A stretch of 64,000 bases of DNA from Panax quinquefolius (GCA_020205615.1 CM035152.1:155667669-155731668), one strand, 5' to 3'. Positions 23,685-35,379 are shown, counted from the first letter of the stretch. Notes: generated from the sequence alone by a model not told the origin. A program made the numbers and translations.

Positions 23685-23703
23685 TTACGTTGCTTCACCC
23701 ACC

Positions 23704-24480
23704 TCATCCCAAAGATAATCGAGAAACGACACTTTCTTCCATACCACACGCTTGAATGGAGCCATGCCAATACTTGCTTGATAAGCTGTTGTTGTAGGAA
23801 AACTCCACCAATGGTAAGAAATTGTCCCAACTTCCCTTGAAATCAAGGACACAGAGTCTTAATAGATCTTCAAGAGTTTGAATAGTCCTCTCCACCGTCC
23901 GTCCGATGCGAGGATGATATGCTAGAGCTAAATCGTAAGTCTGTGCCCATAGCTTTTTTGCAAACTAACCCAAAATCGTGAAGTGAATCTTGGGTCTTGA
24001 TCGGAAACTATGGATACCGGCAGATACCATGCGATCTTACAATCTCGTTTATGTACATACGAGCAAGACGTTCAAGTGTATAAGTTTCTCGTATCGATAA
24101 GAAATGAGCAGACTTGGTCAATCTATCAACAATGACCCAAATCGCATCTATGCCTTGAGAAACCTTAGGAAGACCGGTAATGAAATCCATGGTAATGTGC
24201 TCCCACTTCCATTACGGAATTTCAAGTGGTCTGCAATGGACCTTTTGGTACTTGATGCTCCGCTTTAACTTCGTTGACAAGTTAGACACCATGAGATAAA
24301 CAAATGCTTATCTCTCTCTTCATATTGCTCCACCAAAATGTATGACAAATATCATGATACATTTTGGTACTCCCAAGATGGATTGCAAATGGTGTGTTGT
24401 GCGCCTCCATCATGATATTATACTTTAAATCAGGGTCGTTAGGAACACAAAGTCTGGAGTTGACTCAAGTATTCCTTCTT
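23704..24480 (-). pseudogene. Integrase zinc and catalytic core, element B (broken)
   Basis: In minus sense, toward 24480-24300, the HHCC zinc region reads AHNTPFAIHLGSTKMYHD and [28 protein letters not shown] and [12 protein letters not shown] (24008-24190) give the first Asp of the DDE triad. [18 protein letters not shown] and [11 protein letters not shown] (23704-23895) belong to the distal core. Frameshifts near 23900 and 24200 break it. Confidence 0.85.
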
Positions 24481-24899
24481 CATCGATTCTTGCTTTTAAG
24501 ATAACACCTTCTTGCACTTTCTTCCTCATACGCATCAGCTCCGGGTTTGTAGCTTGAAAGCGGCTTTAACTTTATCGATTAAAGTCGGTTCTACTCAGAT
24601 ACTCGCTTATCATCACATGCGTCCCTGAGTCTTTAACTCTATCTCCATCCTTTGCAAGTCACACAAAATGGGCCTTTCGTTGACAATATCGCACTCAGAT
24701 TGCTTGCATATGATCTTCTACTCAATGCGTCAGCTACCACGTTCGCTTTTTTAGGATGGTATTGGATGGTATGATCATAATCTTTCAACAGTTCAAGCCA
24801 ACGTCATTGTCGCATGTTGAGTTCCTTTTGAGTGAAGAAATATTTGAGGCTTTTATGATCCGTAAAGATCTCCACTTTCTCCCCATACAAGTAATGCCT

Positions 24900-25976
24900 C
24901 CAAATTTTAAGTCTGAAAGACAACAAATGCTAACTCTAGATCATGAGTAGGATAATTCCTCTCATATTCTTTGAGTTGTCGCGAGGCATAGGCTATAACT
25001 TTTCCATGTTGCATGAGAACACATCCCAACCCTTTGGCCGAAGCATCACTGTAGATGACAAATCCCTCTGAGCCAAATGGAATTGTTAGAACAGGTGCTG
25101 AAATAAGTCTCCTCTTGAGTTCTTGAAAACTCTTCTCACATTCTTCGCTCCAACCGAACTTTGTATCTTTCTGAGTCAGCTGAGTCAATGAAATAGCGAT
25201 TCGAGAAAATCCTTCCACGAATCTCCGATAATAACCAGCTAAACCGAGAAAGCTAAGTACTTGATCCATCGATTTAGGTTGTTCCGACTTTGAATAGCTT
25301 TAATCTTTCTTTGGGTCAGCAGATATTCCATGACTTGATACCACGTGCCCAAGGAATGCTACTTCTTCAAGCCAGAACTCGCATTTCTTCAACTTGGCAT
25401 AAAGCTTATATTCACGAAGCTTTTGGAGTGTCAGCCTTAGGTGTTGCTCATGATCTTCAATAAAGATCATATCCATGAAGGATGTCATCAATAAAGATGA
25501 CCACAAAGTGATCCAAATATTCCTTGAATACTCGGTTCATCATATCCATGAAGGCAGCAGGAGCATTAGTCAATCCAAAGGACATGACTAGAATTCATAA
25601 TGCCCGTCATCGAAGTTCAAAGCGAATCTTTGGAATGTCGGTGGTTCTAATCTTCAATTTGGCTCCTTTCATTTGGTCGGGTCAAACAGTCATCAATACG
25701 TGGCAATGGATACCTATTTTTGATGGTGACATGATTCAACTCCCGATAATCAATACAAAGTCGCGATACTCCCATCTTTCTTCTTCACGAATAGTAATGA
25801 GAGCACCCCAAAAGAGAAGTACTAGGACGAATAAAGTCAATGTCTAACAATTCTGCGGTTGGGTCTTTAACTCACGAAGTTCAATAGAGTCATTCGATAT
25901 GGGGCTTTGGAAATAGGTTTTTATCTAGGGTTCAAGGTCGATACAAAATTCAATTTCACGCCTGGGGTAGGCAGGA
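24900..25976 (-). pseudogene. Reverse transcriptase and RNase H, element B (broken by a solo LTR upstream)
   Basis: The open frame 24907-25269 carries the RT thumb/connection ([34 protein letters not shown]) and the RNase H start with the catalytic Asp in [16 protein letters not shown], then [19 protein letters not shown]. At 25300-25506 come [20 protein letters not shown] and [14 protein letters not shown]. The RT active-site FIDD is readable in a shifted frame near 25485-25505. The RT N-terminus (REIEFCIDL) abuts the solo LTR at 25976. A small local duplication around ATCATATCCATGAAGG lies next to FIDD. Confidence 0.88.
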
Positions 25977-26570
25977 TGTAAGACCCCGAATTTTTTTAAT
26001 AAAATGGAATTTCCTCTATTTATTATTTTGAAATAATAAGGGTTGATTTGATTAATGTGGTTAGTTATGGGTAAAATGCGTAAATATTTTGAATAAGCAA
26101 GTGGTTATAAAATATTCATTATTATCGAGGAATATTCGTTTGGTCGTGGAATATTCGTGATGTTTGGGAATAGTAAATGCTGACGGTAGCGATCTTTTGT
26201 GGGCCCCATAACGTGAAGCGATTGGATGATGAAGAAAAGCGACAAGTATAAGTTGTTTAAATAACAACGTAGTTGTTACCATTAATATCTTGTTGGAATA
26301 CCCGGTGGTTAAAACACACTAATCTGCGTTGTTGAACAAGAAGATTGCAGTATTGCACCAATTATTGATTCTTACGTGAAGGCACTACTCAATAATTATT
26401 ACGGTAATTCTTTATTCGCTCAAAGATTTTATTTTATTGATTCAATAATTGTTGCATTGATATTTTATATTCTTGTTGTTTCAATAAATTGTCATTACAC
26501 AAGTATTTTCCATTATTGAAGCAATAATTCATATTATCTGAATAATATTATTAGATAAAATTATTGGCAA

Positions 26571-26677
26571 TGTCTAGAAAGTTCTGTCTGAGGAGAGGTT
26601 TGGTCACCTAATTGCGCGCCAGTAAGGAGAGATCCTTATTGGAAAGCCCCCTCTTTCCTGGGAACTGCCTGGTTGTC
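26571..26677 (+). repeat. GC-richer conserved block within LTR A
   Basis: TGTCTAGAAAGTTCTG, GAGAGGTTTGGTCACCTAAT and GGAAAGCCCCCTCTTTCC appear in the same order here and, diverged or inverted, near 11099, 18900, 19610, 49550, 57050, 58400, and also in the different C-type LTR at 36415-36507. GGAAAG...CTTTCC can form a 6-bp stem around CCCCCT. Confidence 0.85.
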
Positions 26678-27346
26678 AATATTGTGATTCTGTAATATTA
26701 TTTGTGAATAATTAATTATTGATTCATATGATGAGGAAAATATTGATTTTATGTGGATATAGATGGAGAAAATTTTTAATGTGACAATTGTTGAAAATTG
26801 AAATTTTATCTTTTTCTGATAAAATAATTCATTTAAATATATTATTATATTTTAATAATATAATAATGGTGATATTTTTACAACGAATGTGGGATATATG
26901 AGTATACGAGGAGGAAGAGTATTTTTGTTGCAATAAATGTTTAAAACATGTTAAACATGTCGGTGGACCCCATTTATTGGTGAAATTTGATTATGGCACG
27001 TATAAAATCGCCCATTTGTGGATTTTGGCCAATTTACATTTGGAATTTGGAAAAACTTTCTTCTGCAAAGTTGTAGAGAATTGAATTTCCTATAAAAACT
27101 TACGAGATTTGAATTTTTTGATAAAAGGGCTATTTATTATGAATTATTGAAGTTCTGAAGCTCTAAAATAATTGATTTTTGGAAGTTTAAAATAATTTAA
27201 ATAACAAAAACGTTTTTTGTGCAAGTCTTGTGAGGTGGGCTGTTTGGTGGCTGAGGTTTTGAAGCAAACTAAGTGTGCATTGGGATAAAAATTATATATA
27301 TTATTATTATATTAAATTTTCTACTTTGGTGTTCTAAGCATTTTCC

Positions 27347-27354
27347 TATAAATA
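27347..27354 (+). promoter_or_regulatory. TATA box of solo LTR A
   Basis: TATAAATA within CCTATAAATAGGG, about 1.37 kb into the LTR. It marks the likely U3/R boundary near 27380. The same motif is at the matching place in the other A LTRs. Confidence 0.7.
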
Positions 27355-27629
27355 GGGTCTTGGGTTAGAATTGAAAATCACACCGTAAATGAAGTTTTTC
27401 TCTCTATATTATCGAGTATTCTTGTGAGTATTTTGAGTATACTTTGAGTATTGCTATACGGTGCAAGTTCAAGTCATAGCTTTATATCCTGGTGTTTCAA
27501 TTTAGAAATCTTGTCTTTCGAGGTAAGGGATGTTATTTTATTCGAAAATGATATTATTTCTTCAATATCATTATCGCCGAAATATTGGTTGGAAATTTTA
27601 TCAAATTTGAAACTTTTTTCATGTGGGGG

Positions 27630-27712
27630 TTACTTATTCATGAGTTCTTATTCACGAGTTACTATTCATGAGTTACTATTCACGAGTTCTTATTCACGAG
27701 TACTATTCACGG
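27630..27712 (+). repeat. Minisatellite of GAGTTCTTATTCAC-like units in LTR A
   Basis: Imperfect 14-18 bp tandem units alternating CATGAGT and CACGAGT with TATTCA. Inverted, expanded equivalents are at about 48410-48605 and 55900-56110. Confidence 0.8.
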
Positions 27713-28039
27713 CGTGAAGATGTTTTTTTATGAAATTTCTATCTTTTGGTGTGAGTTCTTATTCACGATATCGGACTATTCACGAATCTGAGACTATTCA
27801 ATTCATAGAAAAATGAAATTTCTTTTTTGTCCAAAATATCTACTATGGATACTAGCTTTGATTGTATCCATGTTTTGATCATTCTTGAATTTTACTCCAC
27901 TCTAATTACTTATAAAGTATTTTTGAACTTGGATTGTTTAAAATACGAATCTTTAATATTTGTTCTTTTGTTTCACTGGATTCGTTTTCTTTGAAATATT
28001 TTTCATCATCATTAGTCCTAAATGATGATATTACTGAAT

Positions 28040-28228
28040 ATCTTTGGCCTGTAGTGCAAAGATGAATGATTTCTTGATGAATATCTTTGGCCCGTAGTGC
28101 AAAGATGAACATGTGTTGAGATGAACATGACTCATCGATTAATATCTTTGGCCCGTAGTGCAAAGATGAGCAGTGTTTAGATTTAACATGACCCGGTGAT
28201 GAATATCTTTGGCTTCAGAGCAAAGATG
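28040..28228 (+). repeat. Four repeated ATCTTTG...CAAAGAT short hairpins in LTR A
   Basis: Copies at about 28040, 28083, 28144 and 28205. Each is ATCTTTG, a 10-base loop such as GCCCGTAGTG, then CAAAGAT. Spacing is 43 to 61 bases. They lie in the transcribed R/U5 part. Confidence 0.85.
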
Positions 28229-28810
28229 AATATTTGATTCGGATATATATTGATTGATGTTACAGGGGATCAAATATCGACGATGAACTTTTAAATTCAT
28301 ATATAGAAGATAGTAGTTTGCATTCTCTACTTAACTCTTCTAATGAATTGTTGTTTCATTGCAGATTGTTGATTTAAAACTGGTTGTCTATTGTATTCTA
28401 TTAGATTTTTCTCTGTTGGAGACTAACGATAATTTGTTGTATATTATCTTAGTCATAATATTCTTTACTGGGCTAGTTGAGCTCACCCTTTTCTTTGTTG
28501 TTCCATTTTTCTTCTCAGGAGGCGAGAATGTAGCGAGTACTAGTCGGGGTATGGAATGAAGGTTCTAGAGAGAGTTGTTTAGTAGTCCTCACCATTTTTG
28601 TAAAATAATGTATCAATAATTATGATGGGGATTTATTTGGGTATGTATATTGTCTAGAAGACGATAATTGTATTTAAACTCACAGTATATACGTTGTCGT
28701 ATTTTGCACGACAAATGTATTAATAAAGTTGTAGTTATTTCTATACCATGTATTTGGCGACTCAGAATGGGTTGGATGGAATGGACCTATTTTGGGGGCG
28801 TCACACAGGA

Positions 28811-29340
28811 ATTTCTTCGGGGAATACGTCAGGAAATTTATTAACAATAGAAATATCGTTCAAAACTGACGTATTTTTGTTTAAATCTGTGACATGAGCT
28901 AAGAAAGCTTGACATCCGTTTTTCAATAAACGAATAGCTTTATGGCTTGAGATGACCGTGATTGATTTTAATGGTTTGGTCGCTTGAATTCGCATAATAG
29001 GTTGGTTAGGAATATGAAAGCTAACAACCTTACGAAAACAATCAATTTTTGCATGATAAGTAGTTAACCAATCAATCCCTAGAATCACGCCAAATGCAAG
29101 TATTTTTAATGAAATAAGATCGACAGGTAATGTGAGGGTACCGATTTGAACCAAACAAGACTTATAAACAGTGGATGTAATGAAGGTTTCTCCCAACCGA
29201 AGTTTCCACAGATAAGTCAAAGTCTAATTTCTCCGAGTCAAATTTAATCGATGAGCGCAAGTAGGAGAAATAAAAGAATGGGTTGAACCGGTTATCAAAT
29301 AAAGTATAGACTTCATTATAGTTTATGATAAGTTTACCCG
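28811..29340 (-). pseudogene. Aspartic protease region of element B (broken)
   Basis: Minus sense: NPNKVITGKLIINYNEVYTLFD, where the active-site DTG has become DNR; then KFDSEKLDFDLSVETSVG, a frameshift near 29190, and TLTLPVDLISLKILAFGVIL followed by GIDWLTTYHAKIDCF. It ends in FPEEIP at the solo LTR. The order protease then RT is typical of Ty3/gypsy. Confidence 0.85.
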
Positions 29341-29459
29341 TGATGACCTTATTCGGATTCCTCGCTCTCCGGGAGGTCACAACAAACGCTTCTCCTTGCA
29401 CTACTCTAGGTTTTGACTTTTTTGGTGCATTCATCCTAAGTGAATTTGTCTTGATGAAA

Positions 29460-29580
29460 CGACAAAATCGAGCTAAGTGACCTCTCTTCCACAATTATAA
29501 CATGCTTTGGACTGACATGGGCGCAGTTTGATCGATGTGTCCCTCTCCTCCGCATTTGAAGCATATGATAGGTGGTCTTT
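29460..29580 (-). pseudogene. Gag CCHC zinc knuckles of element B (broken)
   Basis: PPIICFKCGGEGHI marks the first knuckle, with its last Cys replaced. CYNCGRE, then in another frame HLARFC, marks the second, disrupted by loss of one G. Confidence 0.8.
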
Positions 29581-29589
29581 CTCCTTACT

Positions 29590-30548
29590 TAACAACGGGT
29601 GTTGGTCTTAACGTCTTTCCATCATTGTTGAATCTCCTTTTCTTGAAATGTCCATTCTTATTGTTTTTTGTACGATTACCACCGAAGTGGTAACCATATC
29701 CGGCCGCTGTTGATTCCTCCACGCTTGTTGTCACCGCTCGATGACTACTCTCACATTTGGTATTATAATTTTGTCGGTGATCTCTTTTAGTTCGTTGACT
29801 CGTTATCGTGCTCCACTAATCGAGCCCTATTTACAACATCTGAATACAAACACGGTTTATGAGAAATAAGATGTTGACGTATCTCTCGACTTTAAACCTC
29901 TTAAAAACATTCGCGCCATTTCTCTTTATTATCCACTGAGTGGGGACTTAAACCGTGATAACTTCGCAAATTTTGCCTCGTATTGCGACACTGGTCATAT
30001 TGTTTTATTCAACTTGATAAAATCCACCTTCTTCATGTGGCGAATACTTTCGGAAAGCATTTGTCGTTGAACGACTCCCTGGAACTTCTCCCAAGATATC
30101 TTCAAGACAAAGAAAGTTGAATCGCTTTTTACCAATTCCCACCAAGAATCTCGCCCTTCCGCCGCAACATAAAGCGTGAAGTGGAACCTTTTGCTTCTCG
30201 GAGCATCCCAAGATATCAAATATCTTGGTAATCGCTTTATCCATGCTTCCGCTTGAAGTGTTTTGGCTCTCCCTTAAACTCCGGTGGTCCCAGCTCCTTG
30301 AACTGTTTAGCGGTGACCGCCCGAGAGTTTTCCGTGTTTCCACCTACGTTTTGGACAGGAGTCGCTCTCGCCTGCTGTTGCATGAATTGCATAAAGCCTC
30401 TGAACATTTGATCATTCATCATTTGGTCAGTGTTGTTGTTTGCATAAGGATTGTCGCCTTCCTGATGCACATTATCCTGATTATTGATATGTGGTGAATC
30501 AACGATCGCCTGTGCTCCATTCTTATTCTCAACATTCTCGGATGTCAT
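29590..30548 (-). pseudogene. Gag of element B (start at 30548, broken)
   Basis: Starts MTSENVENKNGAQAIVDS with the ATG at 30548, about 185 bases after the primer site, so this is probably the true gag start. A Gln/Asn-rich N-terminus with MMNDQMFRGFMQFMQQQ follows, then KQFKELGPPEFKGEPKHF. A frameshift near 30240 leads to the capsid region VPLHALCCGGRARFLVGIGK / FTLYVAAEGRDSWWELV and KISWEKFQGVV, ending FIKLNKTI. This is a retrotrans_gag-type capsid for particle assembly. Sequence down to the CCHC region has several stops. Confidence 0.85.
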
Positions 30549-30718
30549 TTTCGTTCGATCTTGCCATAAAACAAAAGGTTAATTGACATGTAACATATTA
30601 TCCCTATATTCGACCAACCAACAAAATAAAGACATAAACTTAGGTAGGTCATACTAGCGAAGGTATTCCCCGTCTCTCCCTCCTAGTACTATTCTCACAT
30701 CTTAGCCAGGATCATATC

Positions 30719-30735
30719 CTCAAGCTCGATACTGT
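30719..30735 (-). promoter_or_regulatory. Primer-binding site of element B
   Basis: GTATCGAGCTTGAGG lies directly after the 5' LTR end on the minus strand. It is a decayed tRNA-iMet type site, and the D copy at 61772 keeps TGGTATCGAGCTTAGG. Confidence 0.65.
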
Positions 30736-31865
30736 TGTGACGCCCCAAAATTAGGTATACATCACCCATCTTGGGTAGTCGGATACATGGTACATAATTT
30801 AAATACAACTTACTAATATAAGCTGCCGTGTATGCAATCTGACATAAAGCGTGAGTTTGAATACAAATATTGTCTCACTAGAGATCATACAAACTCAAAA
30901 GGAGTCCTCATTACAATTATTATCACACTATTTCACGAGAATAGTGAGGGACTACTAATGCTATCCTCTCGGACCATTACTCGCTCCCCGACTGCCCCAA
31001 GTCCCGGTATATTCTCATTTCACAAGAGAACACGGTGAAAGAAAGGGTGAGCTCAACTAGCTCAAGAAGAAATATTATGACTAAGATAATGTAGAATAAA
31101 TTATCATTAGCTTTACTGTGAGTGTTAAAGCGATAAAATATAATGAACATCAAGTTTAACTACATTGGAACCAAAGAATCCATTAAAAGAGTCAAGTAGA
31201 AAATAAAATCTACTATCTTTTATGATTTAAAAGATTTTTCATCTTCGTTATAATTTGAGACTCAAACTTTAATAAATATTCCACATCATCGAATCACCCC
31301 CACTACTACTGCCGAGGATATTCTTTAGTATCACGACCACAATTATTCATTAACTACGGCCGAGAATATTTGTGTATTCATTAATGGTCATGATCATACC
31401 AACAATCATCCATCAATGCACTACGGGCCACCGAGAATTTTACCACATCATTTGTAACATTACGGTCGTGATTACAACGAATAGTCTCTCGGTCATAATC
31501 ATACCAAGTCCATCTATGCACTATGTGCCCACGAGATGACTTTCAACATAATATAAACATGAGGATGATGACAATGATATAAGAATTCAATAAAACAAGT
31601 TCAAGACTTAATTTATCTAGGAACCAATAACATCCAAACTGTCAACACGACATCGCTTTGTAGAGTAAAATTTAAGAATCATCGAGAAGAATATTTCCAT
31701 GAAAGGATCTTTGGATGAAGCGCAAATATCAAGGATATTCCACTAATTTCATGGAGTATAGAAGTCAAAGTTTTAACCAATTTGGGTATAATAAAGAATG
31801 GAATAACAAAAAAATCACCATGCATGCGATAGACCGCATGCAAAAGAGTTATTCAGCGAGAATAA

Positions 31866-32232
31866 TAAATAACGGAACCGGTCCGGCAGTAAAACGCACG
31901 TGATGAGGATATTCCAACAGAATAATAAAGAATGGAACCGGTCCCGGCGTAAAACACATGCATACGAGGATGTTCCAACAGAATAATAATAAAGAGCTTT
32001 TAATCAAGTGGGTGTAAAACACACAAACAGGATGTTCCGATAGAATAATAATAAAAGGCGGAACCAGTCGGTGTAAAACACATGCACGGGATGTTCCAAT
32101 AGAATAATAATAAAGAGCGAAACCGGTCAGGTGTAAAACACACGATGCAGGATGTTCCGATAGAATAATAATAAAGAGCGGAACCGGTTAAGGTGTAAAA
32201 CACATGCACGAGGATGTTCCAAATGCAGAATA
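31866..32232 (-). repeat. About six tandem 60-bp units in LTR B
   Basis: Units carry GGAACCGGTC, GTAAAACACA and GAGGATGTTCCAA(C)AGAATAATA. Spacing of the GGAACCGGTC core is 59-61 bases. Translation gives the meaningless recurring peptide YYSIGTS, so this is not a gene. Confidence 0.9.
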
Positions 32233-32564
32233 ATAGAAGAATGTCACCAAGTATAGGGTAAACCACGTATACTGAGTTATTCCAATGAGAATAATAAGCA
32301 ATGGAATAACAATGGTTCTTTTCATGAATAAGAAAGAATAACACCCCTTACTTTTGGTAGGAGATTGAATCTGCAAGTGGTGTAGTAACAAAATACTCTT
32401 CTTCTTTCTCTTATTCTCTCTATACTTTTTCTCTCTATAGCTTGAATGAATTCGTGAAAATAATGAAGCACTAGGCCTCTATTTTATAGAAGATTTCTAG
32501 CTTAGCACCGCCAGTGTGAAAAGGCAAGTGGCTTGATTTGGTTTGGTGATGTGAAAAGAAAAAT

Positions 32565-32672
32565 GGTTTGGCGCCTGTAATGTAAAAGCGACAAGTGGTT
32601 CGACGCCTGTAATGTGAAACGACAAGTGGTTCGACGCCTGTAATGTGAAACGACAAGTTGTTCGACGTCTGG
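32565..32672 (-). repeat. 31-bp tandem repeat in LTR B
   Basis: Three to four copies of a unit containing CGACAAGTGGTTCGACGCC, upstream of the TATA box in U3. The copy in the split LTR is at about 22255-22355. It may be an enhancer-like U3 repeat. Confidence 0.8.
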
Positions 32673-33514
32673 TAAAGGTAATTACTATTGATGAAGGTAA
32701 TTACTATTGACGAAGAGACTCTTAGATGATGAGATGATGACATATGGGCCCCCATAAAATAATCAAACTTACCACAAACGCCTCATATATGAGACTCTTT
32801 ATATACATCAAGGATTGAATAAATATTACCACAAATCATTTTATTTTTAATCAACACATATTTAATCTTTCAACAATTATTAATCATTTATAACTTGTCG
32901 TCTCAATTATTGATTTAATACTATAACATATTATCTGAGATGATCTTTGTGACAATAATTGAATCAATAATATAAGAGATATGATCGCAAAATTTATTGT
33001 GAGCAATAATTGAGCATAGGTGAGTGACTTCTTACGTAAGCATCAATAATCAATATCGTAGCTACTATACAACTACGCCAGACATCGTATTCGCTTACGT
33101 TTCTTCCGGTAGTTCAGCAGTTTTAACAGTAATACCTCCGCTAGTTAGTTTTTTATAGAAAGATAATTTTGTGCGTTTTCTAACTACGATAATATTTCCG
33201 TTAATGGGGTCCAATTAATGATTGAGATCGTCGCATACGAATATTAAAACAAAAGAATATTATTCCACCAAACGAATATTTTATAACAACTTGCTTACTT
33301 TTGCAAAATTTATAAATATTACCCACAACTATAATATTATATCAAATTTATTCCATAATATTCAAAAATAATATTTATAAAAATTCATCTTTATTTATAA
33401 AAGTTGGGTTCTTACATAATCTGCCAAGTCTTCTATGTTTAGAGAGCGTTTAATATCATAATTATGTATTAAGAAGGTATAGAGAAAATGTTATGCAATT
33501 GATGACTAATCAAA

Positions 33515-33760
33515 TACTCCACATCCGTTCCAAAATATACGAGTATTATATATTGACTTTTTATAGTCAATTTAACTAAAATGTTTTTAAATTTAAAATT
33601 ATTATATATTTTTAAATTTTAATCAATAAAATAATAAATTTTATAAATTATTTAAAAATTATATTTATTATAAGATTTATTATTTCATAATTTTTAATGA
33701 ATCGATTCAATTTTAAGTTTGAAAATTAATTTTCAAAAATTAATAATGACGTTATAGATA
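33515..33760. repeat. Stowaway-like MITE copy 1
   Basis: Starts with ACTCCACATCCGTTCC, resembling the CTCCCTCCGTCCC ends common in plant MITEs, followed by AT-rich sequence shared with 34776-34951 (TTTTTAAATTTTAAT, TTTCATAATTTTTAAT). The right end is unclear. Confidence 0.5.
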
Positions 33761-33942
33761 ATTAATTACACATACATCAACATCAAGGTGTGGAAAGGAG
33801 AAGTCCTTAATTTCTTGTATAAAATAAATAATATATGGAGAGAGAGGGAGAGAGAGAGAAACCAAGGAATAAATGGCATTGCCTTTAAAAAAGGAAACAC
33901 CCAAGAAAATAAAAGGAAACATGATGGAAATGGAGCATATTA

Positions 33943-34370
33943 CACTCTGTTTTTGAGTTTTGAACAGAAAAAAAAAGAATAGAAAACTTAAATTAGAATA
34001 GAAAAGAAAAAAATAAAAAAATAAAAAAATAAAAAAATTAAAGTTTTCCTTTATGTTGTTTTTGAATTTTTAATAGAAAAGAATAGAAAATTTAAAATTG
34101 AGGACATGAGTTGTAATTTAAAATTTATTATATTAAAAGTTGAGGATAATATGGGAATTATAAAAATATTAATTATTCTAATTTCTTTTTCGTCCAAATC
34201 AGACCAATTTTGGACGGAAAACTTTGGCAGGAAAAGTGGTCAAGTTTTCTATCCATTTCTTTTCTTTTTCGTTTATTAAAAAACTCAGAAATATAAGAAT
34301 TGAAAAAAAAACTTAATTTTTCTGTTCATTTCTTTTCTTTTCTGTTCATTTTAAAACTCAGAAACAGAGC
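33943..34370. repeat. MITE-like element with terminal inverted repeats
   Basis: The left end CACTCTGTTTTTGAGTTTT and the right end (reverse complement GCTCTGTTTCTGAGTTTT) match, and A-rich sequence containing GAACAGAAAA follows inside both ends. It is 428 bp with no coding capacity. The target duplication is not clear. Confidence 0.65.
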
Positions 34371-34775
34371 ATAATGAAATAAACAAACAATAAGATTGAA
34401 TTAAAAAGGCACACGTCTCTTGAGATAATAATATGAGTTATACACGTCGATAGGGAGAGTGCGTTAGAGCCAAAATTTTAGAATATTTAATTATGAAAGT
34501 GAATATTTATTTTGACTAGCTATTTTAGAGAGAATTTTTAAAATTGGGGACTATATATGGAACATTACAAGCCAAATCATGAGGTTTTGAAAAATTATGG
34601 AGAGACCATGTCTTCCCATGCATGTACGTACGTATATATATGTACTTGCTTAGGTCGCATCGACATAATGTGAGCTTATCTTTAATTTTGATTTTTATTG
34701 ATTAATAAGTCAAATCTGACATTATAAATGTACTAGCACATAACCATACGTGCTATATATATATATATATATATA

Positions 34776-34951
34776 TAATATTTAAACTCAAAATTTACAT
34801 AAATTTTTTAAATTTTAATGAATACACAATAATAAATATTAATTATAAATTATCTAAAAATATTATTCATTATAAATTTTCTTTGTTTCATAATTTTTAA
34901 TAAATCATCTTAATTTAAAATTTAAAATACTCATCGAAACGGAGAGAGTAT
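34776..34951. repeat. Stowaway-like MITE copy 2 (right end)
   Basis: Same AT-rich sequence and orientation as 33515-33760. It ends CGAAACGGAGAGAGTA, the reverse complement of a CTCCGT-type terminus. Confidence 0.5.
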
Positions 34952-35379
34952 TAACCAAATGCATGCATACATGAAATAGAATGTTATCATTAAATTACAT
35001 GACATCCCAAAATGAAAAGTTATTCAAATTATACTTAAAATTCTAAGTATGGCCATCTCTCTCGCATACGTACTTACCTATCCTTCAATTGTAATTGATT
35101 ATTTTTCGATTATTTGAACCTGACTAGCTCGTGGGGTCAATTCTTAGTAGTTGACTTTTTTGAAGAGCCGAGTACTTATATTAAAGAATAGAGAGAGTAT
35201 ACAATATTGAAATGATTGTATGGGGTCAATTCTTATTATTTTAAATTTTAAAATTTCAGGAATTGATTTTTAAAAATTGTTAGATTTATGAAATGGGACT
35301 AAGTCTAGTATATAAATGCATCAAACTTTTTAACTCAAAATCAATTACTAATAAGAAGAATTAGCCCAAATCATTGTAT

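Larger units (their letters stand above)
25972..28810 (+). mobile_element. Complete solo LTR of family A with CAGGA target duplication
   Basis: TGTAAGACCCCG starts at 25977 and GGGGGCGTCACA ends at 28805 (2829 bp). CAGGA directly precedes (25972-25976) and follows (28806-28810) it. It inserted in opposite orientation to B, exactly between the FPEEIP and LPPEREIEF coding parts, at the protease/RT junction. No internal region remains, as expected after LTR-LTR recombination. Confidence 0.95.
9213..33416 (-). mobile_element. Ty3/gypsy chromovirus (Tekay/Del-like) retrotransposon B, nested and interrupted
   Basis: Minus-strand element flanked by a perfect 5-bp duplication TAATC (9208-9212 and 33417-33421). 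The 5' LTR is 30736-33416 (2681 bp). The 3' LTR is split into 9213-10533 and 21755-23095 (together 2662 bp). Internal order in minus sense is primer site, gag, CCHC, protease, RT, RNase H, integrase, chromodomain and polypurine tract. Domain order, the long LTRs and the C-terminal chromodomain indicate the Tekay/Del clade. Two insertions interrupt it: a solo LTR at 25977-28805 and an 11.2-kb complex at 10534-21754. The coding region is frameshifted throughout and therefore not autonomous. Confidence 0.9.
30736..33416 (-). repeat. 5' LTR of element B (2681 bp, complete)
   Basis: TGTGACGCCCC at 30736 to CTTACA at 33416, followed by TAATC. It contains the 60-bp array (31866-32232), the TATA box (minus TATAAAAT at about 32479-32488) and the 31-bp array (about 32565-32672). 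Visually it is very close to the split 3' LTR. Confidence 0.9.
33422..35379. other. Non-coding plant DNA with MITE-like repeats
   Basis: No gene seen. It is strongly AT-rich, with a (GA)n run at about 33838-33863, a short (TA)n near 34755-34776 and three MITE-like segments listed separately. It separates element B from the truncated element starting at about 35380. Confidence 0.7.
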
